A stretch of 59,808 nucleotides of DNA from a virus, in the IMG/VR virus record IMGVR_UViG_3300033150_001833, positions 1 to 59,808 of that record; one strand, 5' to 3'. A program made the position numbers and the translations under genes. Below, piece after piece: positions 31,991-39,756 of the stretch. Position 1 is the first letter of the stretch; the number at the start of each line of letters is the position of its first letter. The notes beneath the pieces were generated by a model. That model worked only from the letters and a program-made list of their open reading frames with translations, was not told where the DNA came from and did no database searches.

Positions 31991-32051
31991 CTACGCCTCC
32001 ATTTGTTCACGAATTTTGGGATGAGCAACTTTTAAGTGTCAAGTTAAGTAC

Positions 32052-32216
32052 CTAATTACCCTCTATATTGTTATACAAACATATTGCCAAACAAAACCAA
32101 AGTACAACAACAAACCAATCACAAACAGCACTTAAATCTTTTTCAAGCAAATTTATAACAAGATTAGTAAGAGTTATAAATACACATAAAATAATTGCAG
32201 ATATATATATATTCAT
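32052..32216 (-). CDS. small double-membrane-span protein (cassette gene)
   Basis: A 54-residue protein with two hydrophobic segments (YISAIILCVFITLTNLVINL and CDWFVVVLWFCLAICLY). AGAGAAG is the only ribosome-site candidate. Could be a membrane toxin, holin-like or exclusion peptide; nothing decides. Sits between attC-like sites 23 and 24. Confidence 0.5.
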   Translation of the reverse strand: MNIYISAIILCVFITLTNLVINLLEKDLSAVCDWFVVVLWFCLAICLYNNIEGN

Positions 32217-32238
32217 ATTTTTAAACTTCTCTGTAAAA

Positions 32239-32286
32239 AGTTGTGCAGTAGCTGCCTTAAACTCCGTTGTAAGGATTTATTAGCAT
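32239..32286 (-). repeat. weak attC-like site 24 (after the RNA ligase gene)
   Basis: Minus strand: GCTAATAAATCCTTACAACG, GAGTTTAAGGCAGCTACTGC, ACAACTTT. Left core is AAT rather than AAC. Confidence 0.45.
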
Positions 32287-32288
32287 TC

Positions 32289-32912
32289 CTACCTAAAATC
32301 TTTTGCTTTGATTTTGGCAATGACCCGTTCTCCTCTTCGATTAAACAATTCAACTTTTGGACGCATAACAAGCCCTTCAGGTAACATTTTTCGTAACTTC
32401 GATTCGTACCCACCTTTGACCATTGCAACACCTTCAAGCAACGTGCCCTCACCAATAACGGGTACTGTCTTAATCATAAGCTTCTCACCGATATCCTTAA
32501 CGTTGTGATGTTCAAGCCACATACCATTAATATTCACATCGAAAAGGATAAAACTAACGCCGTTTGAAATGTAATTGCCACCACCTTTTTGGATTTTGGC
32601 TCCATAACCTTCACCATACAAACATAATGGAGGCAACTCATTAGTTATGAAGATTTCAGGATAAAAAAGTGCAGCAAGTTTATCAAGGAGGAATTTTGGA
32701 ATATCTGCCCGGTCTGTTTTCCCGGCGAAAGTAACGTGTTCACCGTTCCACTTCACACGGATATTCGTGCCATCTACTTTCTCGGTAAATATCCATATAT
32801 TATTCTTGAGATAGTCGAACTCAGGCTTTGCAAATTGACCTTCCAGTAATGTTTTATGCTTCGTCGCAGGATCACGTAAATATACTGTTTGAATTTTATG
32901 ATACTCTTTCAT
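32289..32912 (-). CDS. RNA ligase (Rnl2-like nucleotidyltransferase)
   Basis: A 207-residue protein. ATG at 32912 has GGAG 9 bases upstream and is preferred over the GTG at 32939. Motif I is FTEKVDGTNIRV (Lys is the adenylation site), motif III CLYGEGYG, motif IV EGLVMRPK, motif V ERVIAKIKAKDF, the ordered signature of the RNA ligase/DNA ligase superfamily. It is shorter than T4 Rnl2, lacking the C-terminal domain. Such ligases repair host-cleaved RNA during phage infection. It shares a cassette with the gene at 32942. Confidence 0.88.
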   Translation of the reverse strand: MKEYHKIQTVYLRDPATKHKTLLEGQFAKPEFDYLKNNIWIFTEKVDGTNIRVKWNGEHVTFAGKTDRADIPKFLLDKLAALFYPEIFITNELPPLCLYGEGYGAKIQKGGGNYISNGVSFILFDVNINGMWLEHHNVKDIGEKLMIKTVPVIGEGTLLEGVAMVKGGYESKLRKMLPEGLVMRPKVELFNRRGERVIAKIKAKDFR

Positions 32913-32941
32913 TTTGTAATTTCTCCATTTGTCAACCACAA

Positions 32942-33406
32942 TTATTTATACAGTATCTCGGTCATTTCTTCATCTGCTGATTTTTTTATCTTTTCCACTC
33001 TTTCCTTTAACAACATCTTGGTTTTTTGTTGTTCTTTTTCATAAATTTCAGCAATTATTTCTTCCTCTGCTAATTTTTCTATCTTTTCCACTCTCGCCTT
33101 TAACATTCCTTCTAATAAAATTAGATAATTGATAGAATAGCCGATCTTTTTGTCAATCATTGCGTCTGTTAACTTCTCAGGCGAACGATCTGACATTTCA
33201 ACTAAATCTAACACTGAAACAATATGTTCTACCCACATACCGACCAGGGCTTTTTCTGGTGTCGTGTCTAATATTCTCGCCGCAATGTTAAAATTATGGT
33301 ATCTATCACAACCCATCGCATATTCTTTAGCCTTTTCTGATAATACAGACCGGATTGATTCTATTCGGTCATCCACTATTTCATCAAACTGTGTATCGTA
33401 TTTCAT
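32942..33406 (-). CDS. MazG-like helical phage protein
   Basis: A 154-residue protein; ATG at 33406 has AGGAGG 5 bases upstream, formed by the right end of attC-like site 25. VLSEKAKEYAMGCDRYHNFN, ALVGMWVEHIVSVLDLV and MIDKKIGYSINYLILLEGML match short phage proteins (K..EYa...DR..NF.......s......M.+H..S..D+......E+++D..NY..LL) regarded as MazG-like. The C-terminal third repeats RVEKI-K-A-EE twice and is coiled coil. Confidence 0.6.
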   Translation of the reverse strand: MKYDTQFDEIVDDRIESIRSVLSEKAKEYAMGCDRYHNFNIAARILDTTPEKALVGMWVEHIVSVLDLVEMSDRSPEKLTDAMIDKKIGYSINYLILLEGMLKARVEKIEKLAEEEIIAEIYEKEQQKTKMLLKERVEKIKKSADEEMTEILYK

Positions 33407-33414
33407 AAACACCT

Positions 33415-33489
33415 CCTAACGCAAAGTTCACTTATCGGAAAGCCGACAAGGATAGTTTTTTGCCGTCAGAGTCGAGCGACTGATTATGC
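33415..33489 (-). repeat. attC-like site 25 (after gene 33432-33662)
   Basis: Minus strand: GCATAATCAGTCGCTCGACT, CTGACGGCAAAAAACTATCC, right GCGTTAGGAGG. The right box supplies the ribosome site (GGAGG) of the next gene. Upstream protein ends NQSLDSDGKKLSLSAFR. Confidence 0.85.
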
Positions 33490-33662
33490 TGTTCCAATAC
33501 CTTGATTCGCTTCTGTAGCAACATGTTTTCAGCTTCGAGATTGTTTATTTTAGCTTGTTGTTCATGCCGCTCATTTATTTCCATCTGTCGAGAAATCCAT
33601 TCACATTCTTTAGGATTAAAACAATCTCTACCAATTACACCTCCACAACTGTTACATATCAT
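33432..33662 (-). CDS. zinc-ribbon/coiled-coil protein (cassette gene)
   Basis: A 76-residue protein. The ATG at 33662 lies 8 bases after GGAG; earlier in-frame starts fall in the attC-like site. N-terminal ICNSCGGVIGRDCFNPKECE holds paired cysteines, then a coiled coil (KINNLEAENMLLQKRIKVLE). The tail NQSLDSDGKK is encoded by site 25. Confidence 0.55.
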   Translation of the reverse strand: MICNSCGGVIGRDCFNPKECEWISRQMEINERHEQQAKINNLEAENMLLQKRIKVLEQHNQSLDSDGKKLSLSAFR

Positions 33663-33688
33663 AATCATTTCTCCTTTCCCCAAAAAGA

Positions 33689-33741
33689 CATAATATCTAA
33701 GCTGAACCACCGGTATCAGTCGGCTCAAGCGGCTGGTTAGA
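33689..33741 (-). repeat. attC-like site 26 (after gene 33737-33937)
   Basis: Minus strand: TCTAACCAGCCGCTTGAGCC, GACTGATACCGGTGGTTCAG, CTTAGATATTATG. Stop TAA of the upstream gene lies in the left box. Confidence 0.8.
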
Positions 33742-33937
33742 TTTCATCCCCATAATCCTGCATATCACGTTCCCGTTCGGCTAATATGCATTGACTCACA
33801 TGATAGGAATTATGAAGCTCCGCAAGTAGCCAATCGGGGGTATATTTAGGATTCACCCTCTTAAGAATTCTTTCAATACTATCTACAACAGATTTTGCCT
33901 GAGTCCGATGATACTTTCTTGCTGACTTTGCTCCCAA
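33737..33937 (-). CDS. hypothetical protein, TTG start (cassette gene)
   Basis: A 66-residue protein (AKSARKYHRTQAKSVVDSIE, LLAELHNSYHVSQCILAERE), helical. TTG at 33937 is supported by AGGAGG 6 bases upstream. Its TAA is inside attC-like site 26. Function unknown. Confidence 0.5.
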   Translation of the reverse strand: MGAKSARKYHRTQAKSVVDSIERILKRVNPKYTPDWLLAELHNSYHVSQCILAERERDMQDYGDEI

Positions 33938-33954
33938 AATAACCTCCTTTAAAA

Positions 33955-34014
33955 ATCTAACGTCTTAGCTGACCTGCGGCGACTTTTGGCGTCCGCTCAA
34001 GCGGCTGGTTATAT
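33955..34014 (-). repeat. attC-like site 27 (after the MT-A70 gene)
   Basis: Minus strand: TATAACCAGCCGCTTGAGCG, GACGCCAAAAGTCGCCGCAG, GTCAGCTAAGACGTTAGAT. All boxes are in place; this is the closest to a textbook attC. The gene stop (ATATAA) is in the left box. Confidence 0.92.
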
Positions 34015-34545
34015 AGGTAAGTTCACTGTTGATTTAACTTCATTACCCCAAACATCCCAGCCATCTCGCACTTGCCGTGCAAAGATATCGGCTCTATTCT
34101 CAGCTAAAGATTTTATCATCTCATAAAATTTATTTGGTTTTTGGGAATGCTTAATATTTGGTGCTGAAAAAGCTAAAGGGATTAACGGTCGTTTTGGCCA
34201 TAAATCAGGTTTTTCCTTATATCCAACCAATATGAATTCAACATTCCATCTAAAACCAAACAATGGCATCCCTGCAGATTTACCATAAGTTTTTTTCCAT
34301 ACACCTGTAACAAGGTGACTAAACCCCCATGTCTCTAATACCTCTTTAGCATCAAAGAGATGCTTTTGGGTAGCCCACAAGAATAACCAACAATTGTCAT
34401 CTGCAATACTATCTATAGGCAATGATTTGATTTGTTCTATGCTCATAGTTTTGTAATCCATTGTCACCTGTTTTGGCCGTACCTTGCGTGTAAGCTTCTT
34501 TACTGGCCAGGGAGGATCAACAACAATTAATCCATATTTTTTCAT
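34009..34545 (-). CDS. MT-A70 family DNA N6-adenine methyltransferase
   Basis: A 178-residue protein; ATG at 34545 follows AGGAGA by 4 bases. KYGLIVVDPPWPVK carries the DPPW catalytic motif; LFLWATQKHLFDAKEVLETW, WKKTYGKSAGMPLFGFRWNV and HSQKPNKFYEMIKSL match MT-A70 proteins. It transfers a methyl group from SAM to adenine N6, probably protecting phage DNA from restriction. It is an intact cassette gene ending in attC-like site 27. Confidence 0.88.
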   Translation of the reverse strand: MKKYGLIVVDPPWPVKKLTRKVRPKQVTMDYKTMSIEQIKSLPIDSIADDNCWLFLWATQKHLFDAKEVLETWGFSHLVTGVWKKTYGKSAGMPLFGFRWNVEFILVGYKEKPDLWPKRPLIPLAFSAPNIKHSQKPNKFYEMIKSLAENRADIFARQVRDGWDVWGNEVKSTVNLPI

Positions 34546-34567
34546 AAGGTCTCCTATACGAAATGCC

Positions 34568-34625
34568 ATATAACATTTAGTTTAACAGGCAAGCTTTTCC
34601 GCTCTGCTGCAATGACTGGTTATAT
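34568..34625 (-). repeat. attC-like site 28 (after the 26-residue gene)
   Basis: Minus strand: ATATAACCAGTCATTGCAGC, AGAGCGGAAAAGCTTGCCTG, TTAAACTAAATGTTATATG. Both core boxes present (TAACC and GTTATAT). Confidence 0.75.
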
Positions 34626-34662
34626 TTTTCCACTTCAAAATAGCTCTGCAATAGTTGCACAC
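34582..34662 (-). CDS. 26-residue cysteine peptide (mini-cassette)
   Basis: GTG at 34662 with AGGGGAT upstream gives VCNYCRAILKWKNITSHCSR and a short tail, a CxxC...C motif; the frame is also open further upstream (YYSSKRRGDK) but without a start codon. The second half is encoded by attC-like site 28. The cassette is only ~130 bp long. Coding status moderate. Confidence 0.4.
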   Translation of the reverse strand: MCNYCRAILKWKNITSHCSRAEKLAC

Positions 34663-34694
34663 TTTATCCCCTCTACGTTTAGATGAATAATATA

Positions 34695-34743
34695 AAGCTA
34701 ACTTGTGCTGTCTTTTGGCGTCAAGTTGAGCGACTTGTTAGCA
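34695..34743 (-). repeat. attC-like site 29 (after gene 34698-34955)
   Basis: Minus strand: TTGCTAACAAGTCGCTCAAC, TTGACGCCAAAAGACAGCAC, AAGTTAGCTT. GCTAAC and GTTAGC form a perfect outer pair. Upstream protein ends ANKSLNLTPKDSTS in it. Confidence 0.9.
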
Positions 34744-34955
34744 ATTTTTGTGAGATCATCTAACACAGATAAATCATTATTTAGAAAGCGCGTGATTATG
34801 GTGGCAGGATCAATAGTACAACTATGTACTAATTTATCGCTATTGCAATAAGGACAACTTGTCTTATGATCAAAATACGAAGCATGCCATTTTTTACAAG
34901 AACGGCAGCAATAGACAAAGGTTACGTGCATACTATAGTTATATTTCAATTTCAT
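34698..34955 (-). CDS. zinc-ribbon protein (cassette gene)
   Basis: An 85-residue protein: FVYCCRSCKKWHASYFDHKT followed by SCPYCNSDKLVHSC, a ribbon with three Cys pairs, then PATIITRFLNNDLSVLDDLT. The C-terminal tail comes from attC-like site 29. First ordinary cassette at the right end of the array. Confidence 0.6.
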   Translation of the reverse strand: MKLKYNYSMHVTFVYCCRSCKKWHASYFDHKTSCPYCNSDKLVHSCTIDPATIITRFLNNDLSVLDDLTKIANKSLNLTPKDSTS

Positions 34956-35015
34956 CCTAATAATCCTTTATGGTTATATTAATGATTTGGAAAACTTGAA
35001 AACTTCCACAACACC

Positions 35016-35106
35016 TCCTCCAATAAGGTTTGCACACCCCTCAGAAAGGCACTCCCACCTGTCTTCCCCTGGCAATTACTGGACCCTACCGACAGCCCAA
35101 CCCTAT
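35016..35106 (-). repeat. attC-like long repeat 30 (array right boundary)
   Basis: Third copy of the long element of sites 22 and 23: GGGTTGGGCTGTCGGTAGGG, CAGTAATTGCCAGGGGAAG, GTGGGAGTGCC, GGGGTGTGCAA. No gene directly precedes it except 35156-35434 about 50 bases away, and core boxes are poor. It marks the edge of the array. Confidence 0.5.
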
Positions 35107-35155
35107 ACAGTATTCTTTGATTTTAATTATAATTTCTCCAAAAAATTAAACTCCT

Positions 35156-35434
35156 TTAGATTGCTTGAGCAACAATCAGCTCCTGTGTTGTTACAATCCC
35201 TCCATCTATACATTTCACCAAATCTTTTTTTGTTATTCGTTTACCGTATTTATTATAGTTTGCATATATAGTTTGTTTGGATTCAGAAATTCCGAAGTGC
35301 TCCCGAATTTCACGCTGTTTCCATCTACCTTTTGTTAGCTTAATCATTGCTCTTAATCGTTCTCCTACAAACTTAGTAATTTTTATAAATAGCTCTTCTT
35401 TTTCAGAGTCCAGCATTTTCTCTGGATTTTTCAT
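35156..35434 (-). CDS. helix-turn-helix DNA-binding protein
   Basis: A 92-residue protein. Three consecutive ATGs follow GAGGAG; the third (35434, 7 bases away) is chosen. WKQREIREHFGISESKQTIY is a clear HTH (sigma-like recognition of AIREHFGIS), followed by RITKKDLVKCIDGGIVTTQE. It overlaps the 3' end of the primase gene by 32 bases and is probably cotranslated. It could regulate early genes, including the adjacent cassette array. Confidence 0.6.
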   Translation of the reverse strand: MKNPEKMLDSEKEELFIKITKFVGERLRAMIKLTKGRWKQREIREHFGISESKQTIYANYNKYGKRITKKDLVKCIDGGIVTTQELIVAQAI

Positions 35435-37136
35435 CATCATGCTCCTCGCTTGGCTGTGGCCCGATTTCTCTGGGAACCCGAAACGCAGAACGTGATGTTC
35501 TTTCATGGTTATCAAGAACAACATTAAACTTCTGATTTATACATCCCAACCTTCTAATCAAGGTTCCCAATTGTCTTTGTCGTATGTCAGCACCCTTTTT
35601 TATTTTAGTCCATAATGAAAAATTATCTAAAAATATATACCAACACCCATTATGTATAAACGGCTGCTTATCAATAACAGCCTCATCTAATGTAAGCTTG
35701 TTGGAGCTTTCCAGATAATCTTCTATCCAATATTTAACCACTCCCTTATCACTAACTTCCTCCCCTATTTCTCGAACATTTTCTTCTGCTAATATTAACA
35801 ACTGTTGAATATGATTATCCCATTCTTTTGGTTTAAACCGGGTAATAATTTTACCTGTTGTAGCTGCAATTTTATTTCTAAACTGAGGTTGTGATGTAAA
35901 ATGTTGGATTTTTAAGGTGATTTCTTCTACCTTGCCGTTATATTCAATATGAATTACATAATCCGGGTCTTCAGATAAATATTTCTCAATCTTAATAATC
36001 TTAACTCCCATCCGGATACTTACATCTTTACGTAATTTTTCTGATGGGCTATCTTCTTCAGATGGATTTAATTCCTCAGATAATTGAAGATTTTTAATGT
36101 CCTGCTGAATTTCAAATGATTCGGAAATTGCGTCGTCTCTTGCATTGATAATTGTACGAGCATAATATTGAGTATTATTAAATTTTAGATCATGACCATG
36201 ATATTCACGATGGGCTATTAAAAGATCAACTATTTCTTGCGGTTTCCATTTTGCTCTGGCTGCAAACCCAGCCAGCGCCATATCGTAACCACTTGGGCTA
36301 GTATCATTTAAATCTCCTTGCCTCTGATTTTCCCATGTTGCCTGAAACTTTCCGAATATTGCCCACAACTGCGCGAACTTGGCTGGCGGCGGCTGGCGAT
36401 TTTTTGCAAGAATAAATCTTTTGCCAGCCAGATTGATTTTACTCGAATCGGTTGAGCGGTTATCGTTTGTATCGTCAGGCAAAAATTCCTCAAGATCACC
36501 AGGATTATACCTCAGATCGTTAAATTCTATTATTTTAACAATAACAGGATCTTTCTTGCAATTATAACTCTCCGGGGGCCGTAAGATTCTAACGAGATCT
36601 TGGACACTATCAATGCTCCATCCTTGTTGCATTGCAATAGTGTGAAAACAAAGTTTGATACGACGCAAAAACTTCATTGCACTGATACGATCTTCAGGAG
36701 TCTTGAGTTCCCACATTTCTTTGAACACCCAATATGCCTGAAGGCCATGCCCAGAATGCACAACCACAGTTGGGTCAAACCCATGACCGTGGATAACGCT
36801 CATAGCGTCGTCTAATGTAGGCGGATATCTTTTGCTTTTATGATGACCACAAGTTCCAAAATCAATATCAGCAAAGACAGCCGGCAATGCTATTACCGGC
36901 CTGCCCTTGCTTTCATCAAGATGACAACGTTGATCTTTTTTGTATTTTTTACCCGATAAACCAACCTGAAAATATTGATCTCTCTTTGGGTTTTTTAAAA
37001 TAAAATCAACAGCCTGATCGATATCAGGCGTCCAAAAAGAACTGCCACCCCTTTTCTTCCCGGGTCTCCATATTAACAGGTGTGATCCATCAGGCTTATC
37101 ATCATAAAGCAACCTGAAAAAATCACAAAGATTCAT
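35403..37136 (-). CDS. primase, AEP/RepB type (PrimPol-like)
   Basis: A 577-residue protein. Residues ~85-165 include LPAVFADIDFGTCGHHKSKR (catalytic DxD) and DPTVVVHSGHGLQAYWVFKE, matching the RepB/AEP-type primase palm. DMALAGFAARAKWKPQEIVD with LLIAHREYHG looks like the PriCT region. The remainder (YVIHIEYNGKVEEITLKIQH ...) is unknown and may be a partner-binding domain. It would prime phage DNA replication. No helicase motif in this protein; helicase is separate. Confidence 0.75.
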   Translation of the reverse strand: MNLCDFFRLLYDDKPDGSHLLIWRPGKKRGGSSFWTPDIDQAVDFILKNPKRDQYFQVGLSGKKYKKDQRCHLDESKGRPVIALPAVFADIDFGTCGHHKSKRYPPTLDDAMSVIHGHGFDPTVVVHSGHGLQAYWVFKEMWELKTPEDRISAMKFLRRIKLCFHTIAMQQGWSIDSVQDLVRILRPPESYNCKKDPVIVKIIEFNDLRYNPGDLEEFLPDDTNDNRSTDSSKINLAGKRFILAKNRQPPPAKFAQLWAIFGKFQATWENQRQGDLNDTSPSGYDMALAGFAARAKWKPQEIVDLLIAHREYHGHDLKFNNTQYYARTIINARDDAISESFEIQQDIKNLQLSEELNPSEEDSPSEKLRKDVSIRMGVKIIKIEKYLSEDPDYVIHIEYNGKVEEITLKIQHFTSQPQFRNKIAATTGKIITRFKPKEWDNHIQQLLILAEENVREIGEEVSDKGVVKYWIEDYLESSNKLTLDEAVIDKQPFIHNGCWYIFLDNFSLWTKIKKGADIRQRQLGTLIRRLGCINQKFNVVLDNHERTSRSAFRVPREIGPQPSEEHDDEKSRENAGL

Positions 37137-37137
37137 A

Positions 37138-37863
37138 TCAGGCGCCAGTATCTTGTGTTAAATCATTTACAATCTCTTCAGCAGTCGCCTGAAGCATCGG
37201 AGCAATTTTTTCAGAATACTCTTTCCAGAAACCAGGATTCGGCACTGGCCCTGCTACACTGAATTTTGCTTTAGAAAACTTAACACCATCAGCATTCTTG
37301 TCTGGCTCCAACTCAATCCTGGTGATTCTCTCATAAAAATTAATGCCATTGGAAGCAAGTCGTAGTAAATATTTCTTAGCTGAATTCAAACTTGTAGGTG
37401 GAAGATTTATCACATACGGAAGAGCCGCGTCCGGCATCACGATAAAAATAAACCTTCTTTCCCGGCAAGCCTGAGACCTGGTATTTGGAGCACTCCCAAA
37501 TTCAGATAATGGACATTGCAAACATAGTCCACCGGGCTCTCCTCTGCCGTGTATAAGATCCACAGATACACAGTCAGGGGGTGCACCCCCTCCAGATTCA
37601 TCGTATGATATTGACCAATACACCCGTGCCGTAGCAGTATATACGATAATGCCCTCAATATGTTTGGCATCTTTCTCGCCGTCGATAGTATCATAAGTCC
37701 ATATTTTCCCACCCCCGGCAGGTATGCTAATTTTATCCAAATCCAACGGATTGATCTTAACATTTCCGAGATTTGCCTTGATGATTGAGGTAATATCAAC
37801 GTTCATGGTTACTGCCGCATACTCCGTGGCTTCTGTTGCCACAACTACTTCTCTTTTTTCCAT
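37138..37863 (-). CDS. conserved phage protein, probably ssDNA/recombination related
   Basis: A 241-residue protein. GLCLQCPLSEFGSAPNTRSQ and ACRERRFIFIVMPDAALPYV form a cysteine-containing core seen in phage proteins next to primases; the C-terminal half (RITRIELEPDKNADGVKFSK) is beta-rich. It lies 1 base upstream of the primase gene. A single-stranded DNA-binding or annealing role is plausible from context but not shown by any motif. Confidence 0.5.
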   Translation of the reverse strand: MEKREVVVATEATEYAAVTMNVDITSIIKANLGNVKINPLDLDKISIPAGGGKIWTYDTIDGEKDAKHIEGIIVYTATARVYWSISYDESGGGAPPDCVSVDLIHGRGEPGGLCLQCPLSEFGSAPNTRSQACRERRFIFIVMPDAALPYVINLPPTSLNSAKKYLLRLASNGINFYERITRIELEPDKNADGVKFSKAKFSVAGPVPNPGFWKEYSEKIAPMLQATAEEIVNDLTQDTGA

Positions 37864-37878
37864 GTCCCATCCTCCGTG

Positions 37879-38286
37879 TTATTTGGTTCTGATTAAATTA
37901 AACTTCTCCGATGGTTCAATAACCTTAATTAAATGTGGGGGAAGCGAATCCCCCGCTCTTTCCACCTCTCTCACATATGCCGCAAACGCATTGGCGTTAT
38001 AGTTTTCCTTGAGAAAGTCTTCAGCAATACCGTCCTCTTTCATGGCTCGTATCACATCGACACGGGTTTTACCATCCTTAAACTTAGGCCATATTTGAGA
38101 TCGAACATACAAAGTTCCAAGACCATCTAATGTCATTTTGCTCACGCCTGCCATCGACATCTGCTCCAACAATATTTGTTCCACCTTCGCTTTTGTGTTT
38201 TTAATTGATTTGATCTGTGCCTCAAGATCTTTTTGTTTTTTATCCAGTTCAGCGTACTGAACCATCATTGCTATATCAACGGTCAT
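37879..38286 (-). CDS. conserved phage protein with coiled-coil N-terminus
   Basis: A 135-residue protein. Residues 10-50 form a coiled coil (LDKKQKDLEAQIKSIKNTKA); DGLGTLYVRSQIWPKFKDGK and VEQILLEQMSMAGVSKM, then NANAFAAYVREVERAGDSLP, match a frequent phage family beside replication and host-nuclease-inhibition genes (Gam-like in layout). No direct functional evidence. In the same operon as the primase. Confidence 0.5.
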   Translation of the reverse strand: MTVDIAMMVQYAELDKKQKDLEAQIKSIKNTKAKVEQILLEQMSMAGVSKMTLDGLGTLYVRSQIWPKFKDGKTRVDVIRAMKEDGIAEDFLKENYNANAFAAYVREVERAGDSLPPHLIKVIEPSEKFNLIRTK

Positions 38287-38338
38287 ATTATACCCCTCTT
38301 TATAATAAATTGATGCTGTTAATGGATTCTTGCTTTAT

Positions 38339-39739
38339 TCACGATGTCCTTAATTGCGTTAATACATATTCCACAACGGCCTTTTTCTTGGATAGGCTGT
38401 TATACACATCGGTATCAACAGTACCCTCGGCCAATAAATGATAATATGTTACCGGGGTGGTTTGACCAGGCCTATCGACTCTTGCAAGAGATTGTTCATA
38501 ATCTCTAAGACTATATCCAGTAGAAAAATAAATACAATATCGAGCCCTTGTCAGGTCAATCCCAACACTACCTGACTTAATAATCTGACTTACAATAGTA
38601 TTAAATTTACCATCTTTCCATTCTTTTAGTTGCTTTATCTGCCCGGATAATTCTGCGGCCGGACGACCCATTTTCTCAGATAGTTTTTTAATTCGCTGGA
38701 TCTCATTAGTAAATCGTGCGAAAATAACAATCGGTTCATCAATAGGCAAATCTTCAAATATATCTGCAAGAACATTCAATTTTGCATTGCAAATAATTTT
38801 TGATTCCCCACTATCTAATTTAACAAAACCACCAGTTATCTGCCCAAGTCTAAGTAGCTTAACAAGAACATTAGCCGCTGTAATTTTATCCCCAATTTCA
38901 TCAAGCCACGCAACAAACTCAACCTTCAAACTATTATAAATCTTTTGCGCTTCTCTTGAAAGCCGGCACGTCCGTATCTCGTGCATAACCGATGGAAGAT
39001 CAAGGACATCATTCTTCTTAACGCGGTGTGCTCTCGTATAAAATATGGCCCTTAGTTCCTCCTCTCGTTGATAACCGACAACTTTTTTGAAGTCACCCAT
39101 GTCCTTTATAATAGCATATCGATTTCTAAACTGTGTGAAATTTTTATTATATATATTAAAGTTCATAAATCTGAATTGACCATAAATATCTAATGGCGTA
39201 TCCATGGGGGTACCGGTTAAACATAGTCTGAATTTTGCTCTCCCTAATTTTGCGATCTGATAATTAAACCACGAGGTTTTTGATCTAGGTGACGCTAATC
39301 GGTGAGATTCATCAGCAATAACCATATCCCACATAGTTGATAGAATAACACCCTTGTTTATAATTCTATTCTTTTTATTATAATCAGGCCCCAACCCAGG
39401 GCGCCAAGCTGATTCATAATTAACAATAACAGCCAACCTGTGTGAGGTGATGCGTTGCAATTCCAAAGCACTGCTAAGAATTTGAGCTTTTTTCTTAACA
39501 CTACCTTTGTTTAATACCAAACACTTCCATTTTTCTTTTGAGTGTTTTGCGAATTGCTCCGGCCAAACATCCATAACAGATACCGGGCATTGAATTAATA
39601 TTTTTCGGGCTTCTTTTCTGTTAGCCAATTCGATAGCTTCATAAGTTTTCCCACACCCCATATCGTGGGCAAACATGAACTCTGTAAACGGCATAGCCAT
39701 CCTAATGGCTTCTTCCTGGTGTTCCCATGTTTGTGTCAA
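38339..39739 (-). CDS. SNF2-like DEAD/DEAH-type helicase
   Basis: A 466-residue protein. Motif I FAHDMGCGKTYEAIELA, motif II MVIADESHRL (DESH), motif III LTGTPMDTP, then VIFARFTNEI, motif V IIKSGSVGIDLTRARYCIYF, motif VI EQSLARVDRPGQTTPV. The order and VDRPGQ sequence are typical of SNF2/Rad54-type translocases that are common in siphophage replication modules. It likely unwinds or remodels DNA at replication or recombination. Begins 18 bases after the repressor-like gene. Confidence 0.88.
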   Translation of the reverse strand: MTQTWEHQEEAIRMAMPFTEFMFAHDMGCGKTYEAIELANRKEARKILIQCPVSVMDVWPEQFAKHSKEKWKCLVLNKGSVKKKAQILSSALELQRITSHRLAVIVNYESAWRPGLGPDYNKKNRIINKGVILSTMWDMVIADESHRLASPRSKTSWFNYQIAKLGRAKFRLCLTGTPMDTPLDIYGQFRFMNFNIYNKNFTQFRNRYAIIKDMGDFKKVVGYQREEELRAIFYTRAHRVKKNDVLDLPSVMHEIRTCRLSREAQKIYNSLKVEFVAWLDEIGDKITAANVLVKLLRLGQITGGFVKLDSGESKIICNAKLNVLADIFEDLPIDEPIVIFARFTNEIQRIKKLSEKMGRPAAELSGQIKQLKEWKDGKFNTIVSQIIKSGSVGIDLTRARYCIYFSTGYSLRDYEQSLARVDRPGQTTPVTYYHLLAEGTVDTDVYNSLSKKKAVVEYVLTQLRTS

Positions 39740-39756
39740 AATATATACTCCCCCAC

